Shown here: piece after piece, positions 7,434 through 18,123 of the stretch
Position numbering within the stretch: position 1 is the stretch's first letter
Layout: each line of letters opens with the position of its first letter
Assembly (NCBI RefSeq): GCF_036346615.1
Contig: NZ_CP107836.1
Location: 2,914,001-2,978,000, forward strand
Length of the DNA: 64,000 nucleotides
Source: Streptomyces sp. NBC_00523
Lineage (GTDB): Bacteria > Actinomycetota > Actinomycetes > Streptomycetales > Streptomycetaceae
Direction of reading: 5' to 3'
Translations under genes and position numbers: made by a program
The notes under the pieces: model-generated
Databases searched by the model: none
Told to the model about the DNA's origin: nothing
The model's input: the letters and a program-made list of their open reading frames with translations, nothing else

Positions 7434-9962
7434 ATGTTCCGTACCGCCCTGCGCAATGTGCTCGCGCACAAGGCCAGGCTGCTGATGACGATCCTCGCCG
7501 TGATGCTCGGCGTGGCCTTCGTCTCCGGCACCCTGGTCTTCACCGACACCCTCGGCAACGCCCTCCGCAACCAGTCGGCCAAGAGCTACGACGACATCGC
7601 CGTCGCCGTCACCACCCACGCCGACCAGCGCGACAAGGAGACGGCAGCCGTCGGCGAGGCCACCCTGGAGAAGATCCGGGCCCTGGACGGCGTCGCCTCC
7701 GTCACCGGCCGGGTCGACGGCTTCGCCGGGGTCGCCGACCCCGACGGCAAGCTGATCGGCAACGGCTGGTCCAACAGCGGCTCCAACTTCGCCCCCGGCA
7801 AGGACGGCAAGGACCCCGCGTACAGCTTCACCGACGGCACGGGTCCCACCGAGCCCGGCAGCATCGCGCTGGACCGCGACACCGCGGACAAGGGGAAGTA
7901 CGAGGTCGGCGACAAGGTCCGCGTCGCCACCAACGGGCCGGTGAAGGAGTACACCCTGTCCGGGGTCTTCACCACCCAGGACGGCGCGGTCAACGCCGGC
8001 GGCAGCCTGGTCCTCTTCGACACCCCCGTCGCGCAGAAGCTGTTCCTGCGCCCCGGTGAGTTCAAGGACGTCTCCGTCGCCGCGAAGCCCGGTGCCTCGG
8101 ACCAGCAGCTGCTGACCGCCGTGAAGCCGCTGCTGCCCGAGGACGCCGAGGCCAAGACCGGCCAGGCGCGCTCCGACGAGCAGGCCGAGGAGATCGAGAA
8201 GGGTCTCAGCGGGATCAACTGGCTGCTGCTGTCCTTCGCGGGGGTCGCCCTCTTCGTCGGCGTCTTCCTGATCGCCAACACCTTCACCATGCTGGTCGCT
8301 CAGCGCACCAAGGAGCTGGCCCTGATGCGCGCCGTCGGCGCCTCGCGCCGCCAGGTCAAGCGCTCGGTGCTCCTGGAGGCGGCCGTGGTCGGCCTCATCG
8401 CCTCCGTCGTCGGCTTCGCGGTGGGCCTCGGGCTCGCCGTCGGGCTGCGCTCGGCCATGAGCCTGCTGGGGGGCAAGATCCCGGCCGGTCCGCTGATCGT
8501 CTCCCCGGTCACCGTGATCGCCGCCTTCACCGTGGGCGTCCTGATCACCGTCCTCGCCGCCTGGCTGCCCGCCCGCCGGGCCGCGAAGATCCCGCCGGTC
8601 GCCGCCATGAACAGCGCGCACGCGGTGGCCACCGTCAGGTCCCTCGTCGTACGCAACACCATCGGCGGTGTCATCACGCTGCTCGGGGCCGCCGGGATCC
8701 TCGGCGGCGCGGCCGAGGGCGGGACGTCCGGGCGGCTGCTCGTCGGGGGCGGCACGTTCCTCGCGCTGATCGGCGTCATCGTCCTCATCCCGCTGCTGTC
8801 CCGCCCGGTGATCGCCCTGGTGCGCCCGCTGCTGCGCCGGCTGTTCGGGGTCTCCGGCAAGCTCGCCGCGCAGAACGCGGTCCGCAACCCCCGGCGCACC
8901 GGTGCCACCGCGTCCGCGCTGGCGATCGGCCTCACCCTCGTCACCGGGATCTCGGTGCTCGGCGTCACCCTCGGCCAGGCGGTCGACAAGGTGACCACGG
9001 ACAACATCAAGGCCGACTACATGGTCTCGATGGCCAGCGGTGACGCGCTCGACGAGTCGGCGCTGACAGCTCTGGAGAAGGCCAAGGGCGTCACCGCCGC
9101 CTCGCCCCAGCAGGCCGTCTGGCTGACGATCGGCGGGCAGGGCGTCTCGGCCTCCGGCGTCACCCCGGGCGACGTGCAGCAGGTGCTCACCGTCGACACC
9201 GTCGCGGGCTCTTTGGACACCCTGGAGAAGGGGCAGATCGCGGTCGCCGAGAAGACTGCGAAGACGCACGGCTGGAAGCCCGGGGACGCCATCCCGGTCA
9301 CGTACGGGGACGACAAGAAGGAGACGCTGAAGGTCGGCGCGCTCTACAAGGACAACGAGTTCCTCTCGCCGGTCCTGATCCCCCGCGCCACCGTCGCCCC
9401 GCACGAGGGCAAGGGCGACATCCAGGAGGTCTGGGTGAAGGCCGACGGCGGCGCGAACGCGGCCAACGAGCAGGCGCTGGTGGACGCGCTGGGCGACAAC
9501 CCGGGCATGAGCATCATGGACCGCCAGGACATCCGGGACATGTTCGGCGGCGGCGTCAACCTCGCGATGAACATCATGTACGGCCTGCTCGGCATGGCCC
9601 TGATCATCGCGGTGCTCGGGGTCGTCAACACCCTGGCCATGTCGGTGTTCGAGCGCCAGCAGGAGATCGGCATGCTGCGGGCGATCGGCCTGGACCGTCG
9701 CCGGGTGAAGCGGATGATCCGCCTTGAGGCGGTGGTGATCTCGCTGTTCGGCGCGCTCGTCGGCATCGGGCTCGGGCTGTTCCTCGGCTGGGCGATCGGG
9801 CAGACCGTCGCCGAGAGCATCCCGCAGTACGTACTGGTCATCCCGTGGAGCCGGATCGCGGTCTTCCTGCTCCTGGCAGGTGCGGTCGGTGTGCTCGCAG
9901 CCCTGTGGCCCGCCCGCAGCGCCGCGAGGCTCAACATGCTGACGGCCATCAAGACCGAGTAG
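7434..9962 (+). CDS. FtsX-type ABC exporter permease with two FtsX domains
   Basis: An 842-residue membrane protein. The N-terminal transmembrane helix (LLMTILAVMLGVAFVSGTLVFTDT) leads to an extracytoplasmic domain, then an FtsX core (LLLSFAGVALFVGVFLIANTF through LAAWLPARRAAK). A central membrane block, a second extracytoplasmic domain and a second FtsX core follow (LIIAVLGVVNTLAMSVFERQQEIGMLRAIG). This duplicated layout is standard for large actinobacterial MacB-like exporters. It pairs with the ATPase just upstream and ends before a strong terminator. The substrate is unknown. Confidence 0.92.
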   Translation: MFRTALRNVLAHKARLLMTILAVMLGVAFVSGTLVFTDTLGNALRNQSAKSYDDIAVAVTTHADQRDKETAAVGEATLEKIRALDGVASVTGRVDGFAGVADPDGKLIGNGWSNSGSNFAPGKDGKDPAYSFTDGTGPTEPGSIALDRDTADKGKYEVGDKVRVATNGPVKEYTLSGVFTTQDGAVNAGGSLVLFDTPVAQKLFLRPGEFKDVSVAAKPGASDQQLLTAVKPLLPEDAEAKTGQARSDEQAEEIEKGLSGINWLLLSFAGVALFVGVFLIANTFTMLVAQRTKELALMRAVGASRRQVKRSVLLEAAVVGLIASVVGFAVGLGLAVGLRSAMSLLGGKIPAGPLIVSPVTVIAAFTVGVLITVLAAWLPARRAAKIPPVAAMNSAHAVATVRSLVVRNTIGGVITLLGAAGILGGAAEGGTSGRLLVGGGTFLALIGVIVLIPLLSRPVIALVRPLLRRLFGVSGKLAAQNAVRNPRRTGATASALAIGLTLVTGISVLGVTLGQAVDKVTTDNIKADYMVSMASGDALDESALTALEKAKGVTAASPQQAVWLTIGGQGVSASGVTPGDVQQVLTVDTVAGSLDTLEKGQIAVAEKTAKTHGWKPGDAIPVTYGDDKKETLKVGALYKDNEFLSPVLIPRATVAPHEGKGDIQEVWVKADGGANAANEQALVDALGDNPGMSIMDRQDIRDMFGGGVNLAMNIMYGLLGMALIIAVLGVVNTLAMSVFERQQEIGMLRAIGLDRRRVKRMIRLEAVVISLFGALVGIGLGLFLGWAIGQTVAESIPQYVLVIPWSRIAVFLLLAGAVGVLAALWPARSAARLNMLTAIKTE

Positions 9963-9977
9963 CAGGAGCGGTACGAG

Positions 9978-10013
9978 GGAAGGGGCCGGTGTCCGCGGAC
10001 ACCGGCCCCTTCC
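9978..10013. terminator. Bidirectional terminator hairpin
   Basis: A perfect 17-bp stem (GGAAGGGGCCGGTGTCC at 9978-9994, complement at 9997-10013) with a 2-base loop, lying between the convergent permease and cfa genes. Confidence 0.88.
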
Positions 10014-10039
10014 GTGCGTACGTCCCTGCTGTACGTCGC

Positions 10040-11344
10040 TCAGGCGGTCGCGTCGGCCTTCCAGACGCGGGCGCGCAGCGGCATGCGTGAGGCGCCGTCC
10101 GTCTCCGGGCGCACCGCGAGGATCTGGTTGACGCCGATCTTGTTGCGCTCGAAAGACAGCGCGGAAGCGGCCATGTAGAGCCGCCAGACGCGCGCCCGGC
10201 CGGGCGAGACCATCTTCACGGCGCTCCCCCAGCCCCGCTCCAGGTTGGCGACCCACTGGCGCAGCGTCAGCGCGTAGTGCTCGCGCAGCGCCTCGACGTC
10301 GCGGGCCTCGAAGCCGGCCTCCTCCAGGAGGGCGAGGGTCCGGCCGACCGGGGCCAGTTCCCCGTCCGGGAAGACGTAGGCGTCGATGAACGCGTCGATC
10401 TCGTACGCCGACTCGTCCCGCTCCGGGCGGCGCCCGATCTGGTGGTTGAGGAGGCGCCCGCCGGGCTTGAGGAGGGCGAAGAGGTCGTCGGCGTACTCCC
10501 GGTAGCGGACGGAGCCGACGTGCTCCGCCATGCCGATGGACGAGATGGCGTCGTAGGGCCCGTCGCGGACGTCCCGGTAGTCCTGGACCCGGATCTCCAC
10601 GCGGTCGGTCAGGCCCTCGTCGGCGATGCGCTTGCGGGCGTAGGCGGCCTGCTCGGTGGAGAGGGTGACGCCGGTGACGTGGGCGCCGTACTCGCGGGCG
10701 GCGTGGATGGCCATGGAGCCCCAGCCGCAGCCGACGTCCAGCAGGCGGTCGCCCTCCTTGAGGGCCAGTTTGCGGCAGACGAGGTCGAGTTTGTCGCGCT
10801 GGGCGTCCTCCAGGGTCCCGGCGTCCTCCCAGTAGGCGCAGGAGTAGACCATGGACGGCCCGAGGACCAGTTCGTAGAAGTCGTTGCCCACGTCGTAGTG
10901 GTGGCTGATGGCCTCCTTGTCGCGGCGTCTGGTGTGCAGGGGACCGCTGCGGCGGCGCACTTCCTCGGGCGGCGGGGCGGGCGGCAGCCAGGGCCCGGAC
11001 AGCTTCAGCAGGTCCGCGGCGGCGGCGCGCGACTTCGGGTCGCGCAGGGCCTGGAGGCCGCCCGGCGCGTCGGAGGTGCGCTCCCAGATGAGCCCGGCCA
11101 TCAGGTCCAGGGCTTCGTAGAGGTCGCCCTCGATGTCCAGCTCGCCGGCCACCCAGGCGCGGGCCAGACCGAGTTCGCCCGGCTTCCACAGCAGCCGGCG
11201 CAGGGCCCGGCGGTTCCTGATGACGAGGACGGGGGCTCCGGGCGGTCCGGATTCGCTGCCGTCCCAGGCCCGGACGCGGACCGGTAGGGGTTGGCCCAGC
11301 AACTGCTGGGCGAGAGCGGTCAGCCGCAATGCGGCGTCTGCCAT
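10040..11344 (-). CDS. Cyclopropane-fatty-acyl-phospholipid synthase family methyltransferase
   Basis: A 434-residue SAM-dependent enzyme expected to add a methylene or methyl group to unsaturated acyl chains of membrane phospholipids. The SAM site is LLDVGCGWGSMAIHA. Family motifs YSCAYW (substrate pocket) and GMAEHVG (bicarbonate/active-site region) are present, as is the N-terminal lipid-binding domain (residues 1-130). The ATG at 11344 is preceded by GGAGG at good spacing. A longer frame upstream has no family features. It lies between two hairpin terminators, so it is probably monocistronic. Confidence 0.9.
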   Translation of the reverse strand: MADAALRLTALAQQLLGQPLPVRVRAWDGSESGPPGAPVLVIRNRRALRRLLWKPGELGLARAWVAGELDIEGDLYEALDLMAGLIWERTSDAPGGLQALRDPKSRAAAADLLKLSGPWLPPAPPPEEVRRRSGPLHTRRRDKEAISHHYDVGNDFYELVLGPSMVYSCAYWEDAGTLEDAQRDKLDLVCRKLALKEGDRLLDVGCGWGSMAIHAAREYGAHVTGVTLSTEQAAYARKRIADEGLTDRVEIRVQDYRDVRDGPYDAISSIGMAEHVGSVRYREYADDLFALLKPGGRLLNHQIGRRPERDESAYEIDAFIDAYVFPDGELAPVGRTLALLEEAGFEARDVEALREHYALTLRQWVANLERGWGSAVKMVSPGRARVWRLYMAASALSFERNKIGVNQILAVRPETDGASRMPLRARVWKADATA

Positions 11345-11373
11345 GGCGCACACCTCCGTGACGGTGTTTCCCG

Positions 11374-11401
11374 ACGTGCCCAGACATGCCCACACATGTC
11401 C
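11374..11401. repeat. Three 8-mers phased at 10 bp upstream of cfa
   Basis: ACGTGCCC (11374), ACATGCCC (11384) and ACATGTCC (11394) recur at exactly 10-bp intervals, 30-57 bp before the cfa start codon. Spacing of one helical turn would put all copies on one DNA face. This could be a regulator site, or chance. Confidence 0.4.
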
Positions 11402-11573
11402 CGGACCACGCCCCGGCACCCGGGGCGCCTTGGCGTGGTACATCCCCCACAACAGTCTGCGGCGGCCCGGCCATCCCGCTACCGGGCAAGGGAACGGCAA
11501 AATGCGTGCACGGCACACGCATCCGCCGGGGGTGCGGCCCGTGCCGCGCGCCGCCCTTTCGTACCCGGATACG

Positions 11574-11617
11574 CCGAAGGGGCCGTCCGCACCACGGATG
11601 GCGGACGGCCCCTTCGG
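11574..11617 (-). terminator. Terminator hairpin after ndh
   Basis: A 17-bp perfect stem (CCGAAGGGGCCGTCCGC at 11574-11590, complement at 11601-11617) with a 10-base loop, 33 bp beyond the ndh stop codon. The rest of the ndh-cfa gap (11345-11573) shows only the phased repeats. Confidence 0.85.
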
Positions 11618-11649
11618 GCGTCGTACTGCGGCCTTGCGGCCGGGTGGAG

Positions 11650-13035
11650 CTAGGAGGCCTTGGCCTTCTCGCCCACGGGCTTGGCGGCGGCCGGCGCGGG
11701 GGCCGGCTTGGCGGCCTCGTAGAACTCCTCGCGCGGCGTCTCCATGGCACCCAGGGAGACGACCTCGCGCTTGAGGAACATCGCGAGGGTCCAGTCGGCG
11801 AAGATCCGGATCTTGCGGTTCCAGGTCGGCATCGCCAGACCGTGGTAGCCACGGTGCATGTACCAGGCGAGACGGCCCTTGAGCTTGATCTTCATCTTGC
11901 CCATGACGATCATCGCGACGCCCTTGTGCAGGCCCAGACCGGCGACCGCGCCCTTGTTGGCGTGGCTGTAGTCGGCCTGCGGGAAGCCGCGCATCCCGGA
12001 GATCACGTTGTCGCCGAGGACCCGGGCCTGACGCAGCGCGTGCTGGGCGTTCGGCGGGCACCAGGCGTTGGGGTTGCCCGCCTTGCGGCCGACCATGTCC
12101 GGCACCTGGGCGTTGTCGCCCGCGGCCCAGATGTAGTCGGTGCCCTGCACCTGGAGCTTCTCGGTGGTGTCCACGTGGCCGCGGGGGCCGAGCGGCAGGC
12201 CGAAGCGGGCCAGGGCCGGGTTCGGCTTCACACCGGCGGTCCACACGATGGTGTTGGAGTCGACCTCCAGGCCGTTCTTCAGCACCACGTGGCCGTCGAC
12301 GCAGGAGTCCATGGAGGTCGAGAGGAAGACCTCGACACCACGGGACTCCAGGTGCTCGCGGCCCCAGGTCCCGAGCTTCGGACCGACCTCGGGGAGGATC
12401 TTGTCGGCGGCGTCGACCAGGATGAAGCGCATGTCCTCGCGCTTCACGTTGGTGTAGTACTTGGCCGCGTCGCGGGCCATGTCCTCGACCTCGCCGATGG
12501 TCTCCGCACCGGCGAACCCGCCGCCCACGAAGACGAAGGTGAGGGCCCGGCGGCGGACGTCCTCGTCCGTCGTGGAGTCGGCCTTGTCCAGCTGCTCCAG
12601 AACGTGGTTGCGCAGGCCGATGGCCTCCTCGATGCCCTTCATACCGATGCCCTGCTCGGCAAGGCCGGGGATCGGGAAGGTGCGGGAGACCGCGCCGAGC
12701 GCGATGACCAGGTAGTCGAAGGGCAGCTCGTAGGCCTCGCCGACGAGCGGCGCGACCGTGGCGACCTTGCGGTCCTGGTCGATCGTGGTGACGCGACCGG
12801 TGAGCACCTCGGCCTTGGGCAGGACGCGCCGCAGCGGGACGACGACATGCCGAGGGGAGATGCTGCCGGCGGCAGCTTCGGGGAGGAAGGGCTGATAGGT
12901 CATGTACGACCGGGGGTCGACGACCGTGACGGTCGCCTCGCCGTAGCGCATCTTCTTGAGGATGCGCCGAGCTGCGTACAGACCTACGTACCCACCGCCT
13001 ACTACGAGGATCCTGGGACGCTCCGTGGTGCTCAT
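11650..13035 (-). CDS. ndh: Type II NADH dehydrogenase (NDH-2)
   Basis: A 461-residue flavoprotein that oxidises NADH and passes electrons to menaquinone without pumping protons. The N-terminal FAD-binding motif is VVGGGYVGLYAARR. A second GxGxxG for NADH is FVGGGFAGAET near residue 170, and the flavin-contacting WAAGDNAQ follows. The C-terminal region holds amphipathic membrane-anchoring stretches and an Ala/Pro/Lys tail. ATG 13035 gives the usual MSTTERPRILVVGGG N-terminus; in-frame starts upstream add unconserved sequence. Rex-type boxes upstream suggest redox control. Confidence 0.92.
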   Translation of the reverse strand: MSTTERPRILVVGGGYVGLYAARRILKKMRYGEATVTVVDPRSYMTYQPFLPEAAAGSISPRHVVVPLRRVLPKAEVLTGRVTTIDQDRKVATVAPLVGEAYELPFDYLVIALGAVSRTFPIPGLAEQGIGMKGIEEAIGLRNHVLEQLDKADSTTDEDVRRRALTFVFVGGGFAGAETIGEVEDMARDAAKYYTNVKREDMRFILVDAADKILPEVGPKLGTWGREHLESRGVEVFLSTSMDSCVDGHVVLKNGLEVDSNTIVWTAGVKPNPALARFGLPLGPRGHVDTTEKLQVQGTDYIWAAGDNAQVPDMVGRKAGNPNAWCPPNAQHALRQARVLGDNVISGMRGFPQADYSHANKGAVAGLGLHKGVAMIVMGKMKIKLKGRLAWYMHRGYHGLAMPTWNRKIRIFADWTLAMFLKREVVSLGAMETPREEFYEAAKPAPAPAAAKPVGEKAKAS

Positions 13036-13070
13036 GCCATCGAGTATCCACCCCACTCGGGGGGCATGCT

Positions 13071-13086
13071 CGTGAGCCCCTTCACA
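13071..13086. promoter_or_regulatory. Rex-type operator, promoter-proximal
   Basis: CGTGAGCCCCTTCACA (TGTGAAGGGGCTCACG on the ndh strand) resembles the Rex operator TGTGAAC-N3-TTCACA. It lies 36 bp before ndh and just downstream of a possible -10 (TATAGC on the minus strand, 13110-13105), a place where binding would block transcription when NADH is low. Confidence 0.6.
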
Positions 13087-13164
13087 AGGTTGTGGCCACC
13101 CTCTGCTATAGTTCGCCGCCCACGTGACCCAGGTCATGACCCGCACCGGGAACCCCGTTACAGT

Positions 13165-13181
13165 GGTGAACGTTGTTCACC
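13165..13181. promoter_or_regulatory. GTGAA/TTCAC inverted repeat upstream of ndh
   Basis: GGTGAACGTTGTTCACC is a 17-bp inverted repeat with the same half-sites as a Rex box but a 5-nt instead of 4-nt spacer. It may bind Rex weakly or bind another factor. Confidence 0.4.
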
Positions 13182-13343
13182 GCCTGCGAGCTGGCCCTTG
13201 GCCCTCGGCCCCGGGCGAAGGGGCCTCCCGGTCCACCCGGGCGTAACACTCCCGGAACCTGTCGGTCCGGCCCCGGAGTGACCCCGCTCACCTCCTGCGC
13301 TACCCATCCGGAGCAGAAGACGGGCCCGGGGTGGGCAATTCCT

Positions 13344-13359
13344 TGTGAAGAAGTTCACG
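13344..13359. promoter_or_regulatory. Rex-type operator, distal
   Basis: TGTGAAGAAGTTCACG matches TGTGAA-N4-TTCACA at all but the last base. It is about 310 bp from the ndh start. The 415-bp gap between ppx and ndh holds three such repeats and no gene. Confidence 0.6.
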
Positions 13360-13363
13360 AAGT

Positions 13364-13432
13364 TGGTGGCGAGGCGGCCCGAAAGCCGCCCCACCAGGCA
13401 CGTCCCGCCCTCTCAACGGTGCGGGCGGGACG
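13364..13432 (-). terminator. Tandem hairpins after ppx
   Basis: Two stem-loops follow the ppx stop on the minus strand. CGTCCCGCCC/GGGCGGGACG (13401-13410 and 13423-13432) comes first. TGGTGG..GGCGGC/GCCGCC..CCACCA (13364-13396) comes second. Together they look like a double terminator. Confidence 0.7.
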
Positions 13433-13449
13433 ACGCATGAGCGCCCGGC

Positions 13450-14391
13450 TCACGCCAGCGAAAAGGCGATTCCATCCAGAATGTCGTGCTCGCTCACCAC
13501 GACCTCGCGCACCCCGGTCCGCTCCATCACGGCCTGGAGGATCAGCGCACCGGACGGGATCACGTCGACCCGGCCCGGGTGCATCGCGCCGATCGCCGCG
13601 CGCTCCGCATGGGTGGAGGACAGCAGCCGCGCGGTGATCTCCCGGACCTGCTCCAGGGAGACGCGGGAGTGGTGGATCGCCTCGGAGTCGTACTCCTCCA
13701 GGCCCAGCGCCATCGCGGCCACCGTGGTGACCGTCCCGGCGAGGCCCACCAGCGTGGCCGCCGAGGCGAGCGGCACGGTCTCCTCCGCCAGGTCCAGGGC
13801 GGCGGCCACGTCGGCGCGGATCGCCTCGGCCCCCTCGGGCGACGGCGGATCGCTGACCACGCCGTCACGCACGAGGTGACGCTCGGTCAGCCGTACGCAG
13901 CCGATGTCCACGGACCGGGCGGCCCGCACCCGGTCGTCGCCCACGACGAACTCGGTGGAACCGCCGCCGATGTCCACGACCAGGTACGGCTTCGCGAGGT
14001 CGTCGCGCCCGGTCAGCTCCTTGGTCGCCCCGGTGAACGAGAACGCGGCCTCCTGGTCCCCGCTGATCACCTCCGGCTCGACGCCCAGGATGTCCCGCAC
14101 CCCGCGCACGAAGTCGTCGCGGTTCTCGGCGTCCCGGGAGGCGGAGGTGGCGACGAAGCGCACCTTGTCGGCGCCGTGCTCCTGGATCACCGCCGCGTAC
14201 TGGCGGCAGGCGGCGAACGTGCGCTCCAGCGCCTCGGGGGCGAGCCGGCCGGTCCGGTCGACGCCCTGCCCCAGCCGGACGATCTCCATGCGCCGGGCGT
14301 GCTCGACGAGCTCCCCGGTGACCGGGTCGGCGTCCGCGACCAGCAGGCGGATCGAGTTGGTGCCGCAGTCGATGGCGGCCACGCGCGTCAT
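13450..14391 (-). CDS. ppx: Exopolyphosphatase / pppGpp phosphohydrolase (Ppx/GppA)
   Basis: A 313-residue ASKHA-fold enzyme that removes phosphate from polyphosphate or pppGpp. Phosphate-binding motifs are AAIDCGTNSIRLL at the N-terminus and VVDIGGGSTEFVVG around residue 145; the LAGTVTTVAAM segment follows. The length matches short actinobacterial Ppx proteins, which lack the C-terminal HD domain of E. coli Ppx. It is the last gene of the eno, divIC-like, DUF501, ppx run and starts 13 bp after the DUF501 gene. The same order occurs in mycobacteria. Confidence 0.9.
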   Translation of the reverse strand: MTRVAAIDCGTNSIRLLVADADPVTGELVEHARRMEIVRLGQGVDRTGRLAPEALERTFAACRQYAAVIQEHGADKVRFVATSASRDAENRDDFVRGVRDILGVEPEVISGDQEAAFSFTGATKELTGRDDLAKPYLVVDIGGGSTEFVVGDDRVRAARSVDIGCVRLTERHLVRDGVVSDPPSPEGAEAIRADVAAALDLAEETVPLASAATLVGLAGTVTTVAAMALGLEEYDSEAIHHSRVSLEQVREITARLLSSTHAERAAIGAMHPGRVDVIPSGALILQAVMERTGVREVVVSEHDILDGIAFSLA

Positions 14392-14404
14392 GTCTGCCGC
14401 CCCC

Positions 14405-14944
14405 TCAGCCCTCGTCCGTACCCTGCTCGCCGCACGGCGACACGCAGGGTCCCTTGCGCCACCACTCCGGCAGCATCGCGATCGCCTCGTCGCCCAGCGG
14501 GTTGACGCCGGGACCGGCCGCCAGCGAGTGCCCGACGAGCACGTGCAGGCACTTCACCCGGTCCGGCATGCCACCGGCGCTCGGGAAGCCCTCCAGGACC
14601 TCGATGGCGTCGCGCCGCGCGATGTAGTCCTCGTGCGCCGCCCGGTAGGCCGCCGCGAGCTCGGGGTCCTTGCCCAGGCGCTCGGTCATCTCCTTCATGA
14701 CCCCGTTCGCCTCCAGCGTGCCGATCGCGGACGCGGCGCGGGGGCACGTCAGGTAGAACGTCGTCGGGAACGGCGTGCCGTCCTCCAGCCGGGGCTGCGT
14801 CTCGACCACGTCCGGGTTGCCGCACGGACAGCGGTGCGCGATGGCGCGCAGCCCGCGCGGCGGGCGGCCCAGCTGCTGCTGGAACGCGGCGATGTCCGCC
14901 TCGGTGGGGACGGTGGGCTCGGTCTGGGGAGGGGGCGTTTCCAT
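14405..14944 (-). CDS. DUF501 family protein
   Basis: A 179-residue conserved actinobacterial protein of unknown function. The N-terminal half has the diagnostic LGRPPRGLRAIAHRCPCGNPDVVET, whose cysteines could bind a metal, and FYLTCPRA. The C-terminal half contains GGMPDRVKCLHVLVGHSLA. There is no signal peptide or membrane segment. It lies between the septum-formation gene (70 bp) and ppx (13 bp), a conserved placement that suggests co-expression with eno and ppx but does not show a job. Confidence 0.85.
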   Translation of the reverse strand: METPPPQTEPTVPTEADIAAFQQQLGRPPRGLRAIAHRCPCGNPDVVETQPRLEDGTPFPTTFYLTCPRAASAIGTLEANGVMKEMTERLGKDPELAAAYRAAHEDYIARRDAIEVLEGFPSAGGMPDRVKCLHVLVGHSLAAGPGVNPLGDEAIAMLPEWWRKGPCVSPCGEQGTDEG

Positions 14945-15014
14945 GCCTGCCTAGGGTGCTGATCGGACTGCTCGAACCGCGGGTTCTGCAGAGGTACGGG
15001 GATGGGGACGGCCG

Positions 15015-15485
15015 TCAGCCGCGGTCGGCGCTGTCCACGCCGTCCCACAGGTTGGAGTGCCAGGGCCGGTCCGTCTCGGCCGGCTTCCCGTTGCGCTCCT
15101 TGACCGCGTCGGGGTCGACCACGGTGTAGCCGGTCTCCCCCGGAAGAACGTAGTGCAGGTGCTCGCGGGCCAGCCGCTTGATGTACGCGTCGTCCTGGAG
15201 CCGGGCCTTCTGGTCCCGCAGCTCCTCGGTGCGCGCCTCGGCCTCGCGGGCCAGCCTGCGCTGGTCGGCGATCTCGTCGCGCTGCGACACGTACTGACGC
15301 ATCGGATACGCGAGGGCGACGACCAGGGAGCAGACGACCAGGGCCAGGAAGGCGGCCCGGCCGGTGAGCCGGGAGCGGCGGGCCTGGCGCCGGTTCTGGG
15401 ACCGGTAGACGCGGGCGGCGGTCTGCTCACCGAGCAGCCGCAGCCGGGTCGCGGTGGAGAACCGGTCCCTGTCCTTCACGGCCAT
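15015..15485 (-). CDS. Septum formation initiator, DivIC/FtsB-like
   Basis: A 156-residue bitopic membrane protein of the divisome. A basic cytoplasmic N-terminus (residues 1-42) is followed by one transmembrane helix (AAFLALVVCSLVVALAYPM). An extracytoplasmic coiled coil comes next (QRDEIADQRRLAREAEARTEELRDQKARLQ in part), then the conserved YIKRLAREHLHYVLPGETGY. The family links FtsL to septal wall synthesis at division or sporulation septa. GGAGG lies seven bases before the ATG. It follows eno, as in other actinobacteria. Confidence 0.88.
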   Translation of the reverse strand: MAVKDRDRFSTATRLRLLGEQTAARVYRSQNRRQARRSRLTGRAAFLALVVCSLVVALAYPMRQYVSQRDEIADQRRLAREAEARTEELRDQKARLQDDAYIKRLAREHLHYVLPGETGYTVVDPDAVKERNGKPAETDRPWHSNLWDGVDSADRG

Positions 15486-15506
15486 GTTCCCGCCTCCCCA
15501 TTACGA

Positions 15507-15551
15507 CGTCCGTCCCCGCACACGGTACGTGACCGGGCGCGGGGACGGACG
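15507..15551 (-). terminator. Hairpin between eno and divIC-like gene
   Basis: A 13-bp stem (CGTCCGTCCCCGC at 15507-15519, complement at 15539-15551) with a 19-base loop. It probably attenuates read-through from the highly expressed eno gene. Confidence 0.65.
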
Positions 15552-15577
15552 GAGGCGGGGGGTACCCGCGAGGGGCG

Positions 15578-17047
<1,470 letters not shown>

Positions 17048-17078
17048 TCACGGGTGCCCGGCGGCCTCAATGCGGCGT

Positions 17079-17126
17079 GCCCCGGCCCGGCAACACACGG
17101 GGGGAGAGTGCGTGCCGGGCCGGGGC
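17079..17126 (-). terminator. Terminator after rpf gene
   Basis: A perfect 14-bp stem (GCCCCGGCCCGGCA at 17079-17092, complement at 17113-17126) with a 20-base loop, 40 bp past the rpf stop. Confidence 0.8.
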
Positions 17127-17165
17127 GGCCTGAGCGATCAGCGAGGAGGGATCGCGGTTGCTTCG

Positions 17166-17900
<735 letters not shown>

Positions 17901-17902
17901 TC

Positions 17903-18095
17903 ACCGACGCCTGCGAGGTGAGCTGTCGGGTTCGGGCCAAGTGAGTTGCCCGGCCGCGCTCCTGGCGCGACTTCACCCCTAGCCGGCCCCGCCCGTCTCC
18001 CGACGACCGGGCCCAGCGCCTACCTGGGTCCCCCGCTCCTGCCTACGGCGCTTTCGCGTCTGTTCCCTCCGACCGACGGCAGGATTCGGCGTGAC
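17903..18095 (-). ncRNA. ydaO/yuaA-type cyclic-di-AMP riboswitch
   Basis: The 5' leader of the rpf gene carries the conserved blocks of this riboswitch in order on the minus strand. They are CGCCGAATCCTGCCG, GGAGGGAACAGA, GGGGGACCCAGGTAG, GGGGTGAAG, GGGCAACTC, CCCGAACCCGACAGCTCACC and CGCAGGCG. The element ends about 15 nt before the start codon, so it could act on transcription or ribosome access. The family switches off wall-hydrolase genes when c-di-AMP is high. An ORF on either strand here has no support. Confidence 0.88.
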
Positions 18096-18123
18096 GGTCG
18101 ACGGGGCCCGCGGTGCGAGCGGT

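Noticed and set aside
7248..11852. 1534-codon minus-strand frame
   Set aside because: It runs antisense to an ATPase and FtsX permease and then out of frame through cfa; no motif is present.
13165..13181. A certain Rex operator
   Set aside because: The half-sites fit, but the spacer is five rather than four bases, so I list it only as a related inverted repeat.
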